Assembly: GCF_003248355.1 (NCBI RefSeq)
Contig: NZ_QKWY01000002.1
Coordinates: forward strand, 930,001 to 994,000
Source: Streptomyces sp. AC1-42W
GTDB lineage: Bacteria; Actinomycetota; Actinomycetes; Streptomycetales; Streptomycetaceae
DNA length: 64,000 nt
Reading direction: 5' to 3'
Shown one piece after another: positions 60,213 through 64,000 of this stretch. The notes beneath the pieces are model-generated. The model was given only the letters and a program-made list of their open reading frames with translations. It ran no database searches and was not told the DNA's origin. How positions within the stretch are numbered: the first letter of the stretch is position 1; each line of letters begins with the position of its first letter. Made by a program: the position numbers and the translations under genes.

Positions 60213-61709
60213 TCAGCGGGGGCAGAGCCAGCGGGCCAGGGTGCCGGCGCCGTACCCGGTGGCACCCGCGTTGTAGTAGCCGTCGATCCTGGGGGACCAC
60301 GCCGGTTCGGTGATCTCCAGATGGGCCCAGCCGGACGCCGGGGCGAACCGGCGCAGGAAGGCGGCGGCCGTGGCGGCGTCCCCGCTCTCCGGCCCGGCGG
60401 CCCGCAGATTGGCGAACGGCGCCCACAACTCGTCGTCGTACTCGTCGACCAGCGGGAGCCGCCACAGCAGTTCCCCCGCACCGCGACCGGCCGCGACGAG
60501 ATCCGCCGCGAGCGCGTCGTGGGTGCTCCACAGCCCGGCCGCCTTCGGGCCGAGGGCCGCCGCGACGGGCAGGCCGAGCGCGGAGACGCTGACCGTACGG
60601 GCCGCCCCCAGCCGCTTGGCCAGATGCAGGGCGTCCGCCAGCAGCAGCCGGCCGTGCGCGTCCTCGTGGTTGACCTCGACCGTGGCGCCGGAGGCCGTCG
60701 TGACCAGGTCACCCACCCGCAGCGCGCCCGGCCCCGCGGCCTTCGCCGTCGCCGGGATCAGCAGCTGGACCTCCGTCCGGCCACCGAGCGCGGCCAGCGC
60801 CGCCGCCGCGCCGAGCACCGCACCGGCGCCCGCCATGTACTTCTTCGCACCCTGGACCGCGCCGCCGGACCGGAGCACACCCCGGTCGTCATGGGTCAGG
60901 CCCAGGCCGATCAGGGCGACGGGCGGACCTTCCGGGGCGGCGGGCCGGTAGCCCAGCCGGATGAACCGCGCCGGGTCCGCGCTGCCGGCCGCCGCGGCGG
61001 CGAAGCCGGTCAGCCCCTGCTCGGCGCCCTGGTCCGCGTCCCACACGTCGAGCGAGAACCGGTCGTCGGCGGCGGCGATCGCCGCCGCCTCACGGGCCAG
61101 CCGCTCGGGGGTGATCAGATTGGCCGGCGCGGCCACCAGCTCGCGGGCCAGCACCACGGCGTCGGTGAACACCCCGGCGCGGCGCAGCAGGTCCTCCGGC
61201 GCCGCACAGCCGAGCAGTTCGGCGCTCTCCGGCTCCCTCGGCAGGTCGGAGCCGTAGTCCGCGCGGAACCGGTCGGGCAGCACGTTCCACCGGCCGCAGT
61301 GGACGGCCAGGCTCAGCCCCTCCACGAGGTGCTCGACGATCTCCTCCCCGCCGGCCCGCCAGGACGCGAGCGCCACCGCCACCCGCCGGTTGGGTCCGGT
61401 GGTCAGGGTCCGGGCCAGGGCGGCGCCGGCCCGCCGCGCGGTGTGCGGCGTCACCTCGTCGCGCCGGCCCAGACCGATCAGCACCAGACGCTCGCACCGG
61501 CCCGGCACCCCGGGCCCCGTCACCAGCTCGTCGCGGGCCGCGCCGAACGAGTCGTACGCGAGCAGCCGGGCGACGGCCCCGCCGAGCGCGGCGTCGACAC
61601 CGCTCAGCCACGGTTGGTCCGCCGGTGCCCCGCCCTCGTCGTACACGCCCAGGGCGAGCACGTCACCGGTCCAGTCGCCGGGCGCCGTCTCACAGGTCGT
61701 CAGTTTCAT
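60213..61709 (-). CDS. M17 leucyl aminopeptidase homologue with altered active site
   Basis: A 498-residue homologue of leucyl aminopeptidase (PepA). The overall path is kept: LVAAPANLITPERLA near 191, GLGLTHDD at 268-275, KYMAGAGAVLGAA at 290, and VNHEDAHGRLLLADAL at 346. But against the canonical GKGITFDSGG, metal Lys becomes Leu269 while Asp274 stays. The metal Asp of KxDM becomes Tyr291. In NTDAEGR the Asp350 and Arg354 remain but Glu is His352. The catalytic Lys after SGG is also missing. Two-metal peptidase activity seems unlikely; it may have a new activity or be a scaffold. Confidence 0.85.
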   Translation of the reverse strand: MKLTTCETAPGDWTGDVLALGVYDEGGAPADQPWLSGVDAALGGAVARLLAYDSFGAARDELVTGPGVPGRCERLVLIGLGRRDEVTPHTARRAGAALARTLTTGPNRRVAVALASWRAGGEEIVEHLVEGLSLAVHCGRWNVLPDRFRADYGSDLPREPESAELLGCAAPEDLLRRAGVFTDAVVLARELVAAPANLITPERLAREAAAIAAADDRFSLDVWDADQGAEQGLTGFAAAAAGSADPARFIRLGYRPAAPEGPPVALIGLGLTHDDRGVLRSGGAVQGAKKYMAGAGAVLGAAAALAALGGRTEVQLLIPATAKAAGPGALRVGDLVTTASGATVEVNHEDAHGRLLLADALHLAKRLGAARTVSVSALGLPVAAALGPKAAGLWSTHDALAADLVAAGRGAGELLWRLPLVDEYDDELWAPFANLRAAGPESGDAATAAAFLRRFAPASGWAHLEITEPAWSPRIDGYYNAGATGYGAGTLARWLCPR

Positions 61710-61731
61710 GGTTCCTCCCCGGAGACGGAGT

Positions 61732-63681
61732 TCAGGCGCGGGTGATGCGCAGGCCGGCCAGGTACAGCACGTCGAGTCCGGTCTTCAGGAAGAGGTCGAG
61801 CGCCTCCTCGGGCCGTTCGACGATCGGCTCCCCGGGGCCGTTGAGGGAGGTGTTCATCACCACGGGCACGCCCGTCCGGCGGTGGAAGGCGGCGATCGCC
61901 GCGTGGTAGCCGCCTGCCGAGGCGTCCACGGTCTGGATACGCGCGGTGCCGTCCACATGGGTCACGGCGGGTATCCCCGTCTGCCGCACCGTCGCGTTGA
62001 ACAGCATGTACGGGGAGGGCAGCGGCACGTCCCCGAACCAGTCCGCCGCGTGCTCGGCGAGCACCGCGGGGGCGAACGGCCGCCACGCCTCACGGCTCTT
62101 GACCCGGTTCACCCGCGGCCAGTTCTCCGCGTTGCGCGGGTCGGCCAGGATCGACCGGTGGCCGAGCGCCCGCGGCCCCGCCTCGCTGCCCCCGTCGAAC
62201 CAGGCCACCACGCGGTCGGCGACCAGATCGTCCGCCACCCGCTCCGCGACCGCCTCGCCGCCGCCCGGGTCCTCGACCGCGATCCGGTCGCCGGCGGCGG
62301 CGATCGCCGCGGCGATGCCCGCGGCCGTGGGGGGCGTGCCGAGGTAGGGCGAGGGGAAACGGCCGCCGTCGGCCGCGGCCGGGACCGGATGGTCGAGGAT
62401 CGAGTGGTGGACGGCGAGCGCCGCGCCGATCGCGATGCCGCCGTCGTCGCAGGCGGGTTCGACGAAGACGCGCCGGAAGGGCCCCTCCTGGGCGATCTGG
62501 GTGTTGGACGGGCAGTTGAGCGCGGTGCCGCCGGACATGCAGAGCGCGGGCACCGCGAGGCCGGCCGCGCCCAGCGAGGCGTGCAGCGTACGCACCGCCT
62601 CCATCCGCACCTCCTCGAAGAGCTTCTGGGTGCTGGCCGCCACATCGGCGTTGACCGGGGCGGTCGCCTGCTCCGGGTCGCCGTACGGGGCGAGGTCGTA
62701 CCCCATGCGCTCGGCCTCCCGGCGGCAGTGCCGCAGCCAGGCCGTCGCCACGTCCATCGGGAAGCGTTCGCGCAGGTCGGCGTGGTTGCCCAGGAACCGG
62801 GACGAGTAGAAGCGCGGGCGCCCGTAGGCGGCCAGGCCCATCAGCTTCCCGGCCGGGCCGACCAGGCCGAGGCCCAGCGCGGCGCCCACCCGGTCGTACA
62901 GGCCGCCCAGGCCCAGGTGGTGCGGGGCGAGCGGGTACAGCGCCTGCTCCCGGCCCAGGTAGAACATGCCGCTGTGGTAGCTCTCGCCCTCGGCGTAGCC
63001 GTCGTGCGTGAACACCGCGGCCTCCCGGAACCCGGAGGCGTAGTACACGCTCCCCGCGTGCGCCAGGTGGTGGTGGACGGCGTATCCGGGGATCGTGGTC
63101 CCGTCGAGCGTCACCCGCACCGGCAGGTGGAAGCCGTACCGGTTCCGCTCGTCGGCCGACACGGGCGTGGCCGCCAGCTCCGCGAGACCGCGGGTGCCCG
63201 CCCACTCGGGCACGGTGACGTAGTCGTCGACCCACGGGACGAACGGCACGTCCGCCCGGCTCAGCGTCGTGTGCTCCGGGTACAGGCGCGCGTAGGAGCG
63301 GCCCAGCCAGGTCGCGGACAGGCCGGGGTCGTAGAGGAAGTCGAGCAGGGTGCCGCCGCCCCGCCGTCCGGCCGCGCCGGGCTCCTCCTCCAGCAGCGTG
63401 CAGGGCCGGCCGAACGGGTCGTCCGCCGCGTAGGCGACGGACAGCGCCGCCGGGTCGTCGACGATCAGCTCCACCCCCTGGGTCGAGCAGACCGCGACCG
63501 CGTCCACCTCGTCGGCCCGCAGGCCGGCCCCGTCCAGGGCCCGGCGCACGGTGGCCACGTCGAGGGTGGCCGCGTGCTTGACCCGGGTGTGCCGCTCCCG
63601 CAGCACGTAGGAGACGACGGCCCCGTCACGAAGGACGGAGACGGCCGCGTCGTGGCCGAAATGAAGACCTAGGACGATCAT
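61732..63681 (-). CDS. NodU/TobZ-type carbamoyltransferase
   Basis: A 649-residue enzyme from ATG 63681 after CTTGGAGATTCG. Such enzymes make carbamoyl-adenylate from carbamoyl phosphate and ATP in an N-terminal Kae1/YrdC-type pair of sites and move the carbamoyl to an O or N acceptor. Landmarks: VLGLHFGHDAAVSVLRDG at the start, the iron/His motif AVHHHLAHAGSVYYASG near 200, MSGGTALNCPSN near 390, and EAGPRALGHRSILADPRN plus the C-terminal domain MNTSLNGPGEPIVERPEEAL. It predicts a carbamoylated product. Confidence 0.92.
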   Translation of the reverse strand: MIVLGLHFGHDAAVSVLRDGAVVSYVLRERHTRVKHAATLDVATVRRALDGAGLRADEVDAVAVCSTQGVELIVDDPAALSVAYAADDPFGRPCTLLEEEPGAAGRRGGGTLLDFLYDPGLSATWLGRSYARLYPEHTTLSRADVPFVPWVDDYVTVPEWAGTRGLAELAATPVSADERNRYGFHLPVRVTLDGTTIPGYAVHHHLAHAGSVYYASGFREAAVFTHDGYAEGESYHSGMFYLGREQALYPLAPHHLGLGGLYDRVGAALGLGLVGPAGKLMGLAAYGRPRFYSSRFLGNHADLRERFPMDVATAWLRHCRREAERMGYDLAPYGDPEQATAPVNADVAASTQKLFEEVRMEAVRTLHASLGAAGLAVPALCMSGGTALNCPSNTQIAQEGPFRRVFVEPACDDGGIAIGAALAVHHSILDHPVPAAADGGRFPSPYLGTPPTAAGIAAAIAAAGDRIAVEDPGGGEAVAERVADDLVADRVVAWFDGGSEAGPRALGHRSILADPRNAENWPRVNRVKSREAWRPFAPAVLAEHAADWFGDVPLPSPYMLFNATVRQTGIPAVTHVDGTARIQTVDASAGGYHAAIAAFHRRTGVPVVMNTSLNGPGEPIVERPEEALDLFLKTGLDVLYLAGLRITRA

Positions 63682-63755
63682 CGAATCTCCAAGTGCTGCG
63701 CCCGGACGGGCGCGTCGATCGGTCTGCGAGAGGGGGTCGCCCCAGGGGGACGCGG

Positions 63756-64000
63756 TCACTTCAGGGTCAGTCCGCCGCCGCCGAGCCAGGTGTCGAGCGG
63801 CTCCCGCGCCGAGATCTCGGACGGCGGGTGGAAGGCGAGGCCCCGGCTCGCGGCCAGGGCGTCCACCCCCTGCGAGCCCGTCACGAACGGCATGCCGCCG
63901 GCGAGTTCCAGGGCCCGGTCGGTCGCCTCCGCGATGGCCCGCTGGGCGGTGTGGCGCACGAGCAGGGACCGGCCGAGCAGATCGTCGTCGCACCGGCCCT
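63756..64000 (-). CDS. Acyl-CoA dehydrogenase-like protein, C-terminal part
   Basis: Only the last 80 or so residues are inside the window; the gene continues to the right. They read SLLVRHTAQRAIAEATDRAL, ELAGGMPFVTGSQGVDALAA, SRGLAFHPPSEISAREPLDT and WLGGGGLTLK. The helix plus ELAGGxxF and the HPPS segment resemble the C-terminal domain of acyl-CoA dehydrogenases that act on carrier-bound substrates. Combined with the carrier protein it could oxidise a tethered amino or hydroxy acid. The call is moderate because the FAD-binding part is missing. Confidence 0.6.
   Translation of the reverse strand, partial: GRCDDDLLGRSLLVRHTAQRAIAEATDRALELAGGMPFVTGSQGVDALAASRGLAFHPPSEISAREPLDTWLGGGGLTLK

Noticed and set aside
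55056..63681. Assigning the cluster to streptothricin because it has an arginine-hydroxylase relative and a carbamoyltransferase.
   Set aside because: The other streptothricin genes (NRPS parts, sugar genes, cyclase) are not seen, and the carrier protein, PaiB, M17-like and IDO genes do not fit.

Overview
This is high-GC actinobacterial chromosome, almost certainly Streptomyces: strong G/C third-position bias, many GTG starts, GGAGG-type ribosome binding sites, and the gene order S10-spc-alpha, truA, L13-S9, glmM, coaA on one arm. No rpsD (S4) is present in the alpha operon, as expected for this group. No rRNA, tRNA, CRISPR array or intact transposase was seen.

Layout. (1) 1-4.2 kb: small orphan genes of families often found as immunity or accessory proteins (SMI1/SUKH, DUF5959, DUF1963), with decayed copies, then a membrane-anchored hypothetical. 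(2) 4.2-21.1 kb: the ribosomal superoperon rpsJ to rplO, then secY, adk, map, infA, rpmJ, rpsM, rpsK, rpoA and rplQ, with several hairpins at internal boundaries. (3) 21.1-31.2 kb: truA, a secreted/anchored hypothetical, an ABC-F ATPase, rplM-rpsI, glmM, a PH-type membrane protein, a DUF389 membrane protein and coaA. (4) 31.2-44.6 kb: accessory island. A secreted FG-GAP/VCBS protein lies divergent to a 2454-residue RHS polymorphic-toxin-like protein with an inserted ricin-B lectin domain and a foreign-looking C-terminal tip. The RHS gene overlaps a small DUF7919-like gene by 4 bp, a plausible toxin-immunity pair. Next comes a relic that pairs a decayed tyrosine-recombinase C-terminus with a displaced copy of the argG 3' end. 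(5) 44.6-50.7 kb: argG with an ArgR-type promoter, a His-rich DUF4396 membrane protein behind a CsoR-like palindrome, a RibD/DHFR-fold reductase, a LysR regulator and two divergent DJ-1/PfpI proteins. (6) 50.7-64 kb: an apparent biosynthetic gene cluster, cut by the window end.

The right-end cluster holds an indoleamine 2,3-dioxygenase homologue and an MBL-fold hydrolase (minus strand); a divergent MocR regulator followed by a VioC-type Fe(II)/2-oxoglutarate amino-acid hydroxylase, an ATP-grasp ligase and an MFS exporter (plus strand); and, converging from the right, a freestanding peptidyl-carrier protein, a PaiB-like FMN protein, an M17 aminopeptidase homologue that has lost most of its metal and catalytic residues, a NodU/TobZ-type carbamoyltransferase and the C-terminus of an acyl-CoA dehydrogenase-like protein. 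Between the converging blocks is a 37-codon ORF ending in Trp-Gly, followed by a perfect 14-bp hairpin. I cannot match this gene set to a known product. The reading is a specialised metabolite containing a hydroxylated, possibly carbamoylated amino acid, with tryptophan or kynurenine chemistry possible. That pathway is inference; the family calls come from visible motifs.
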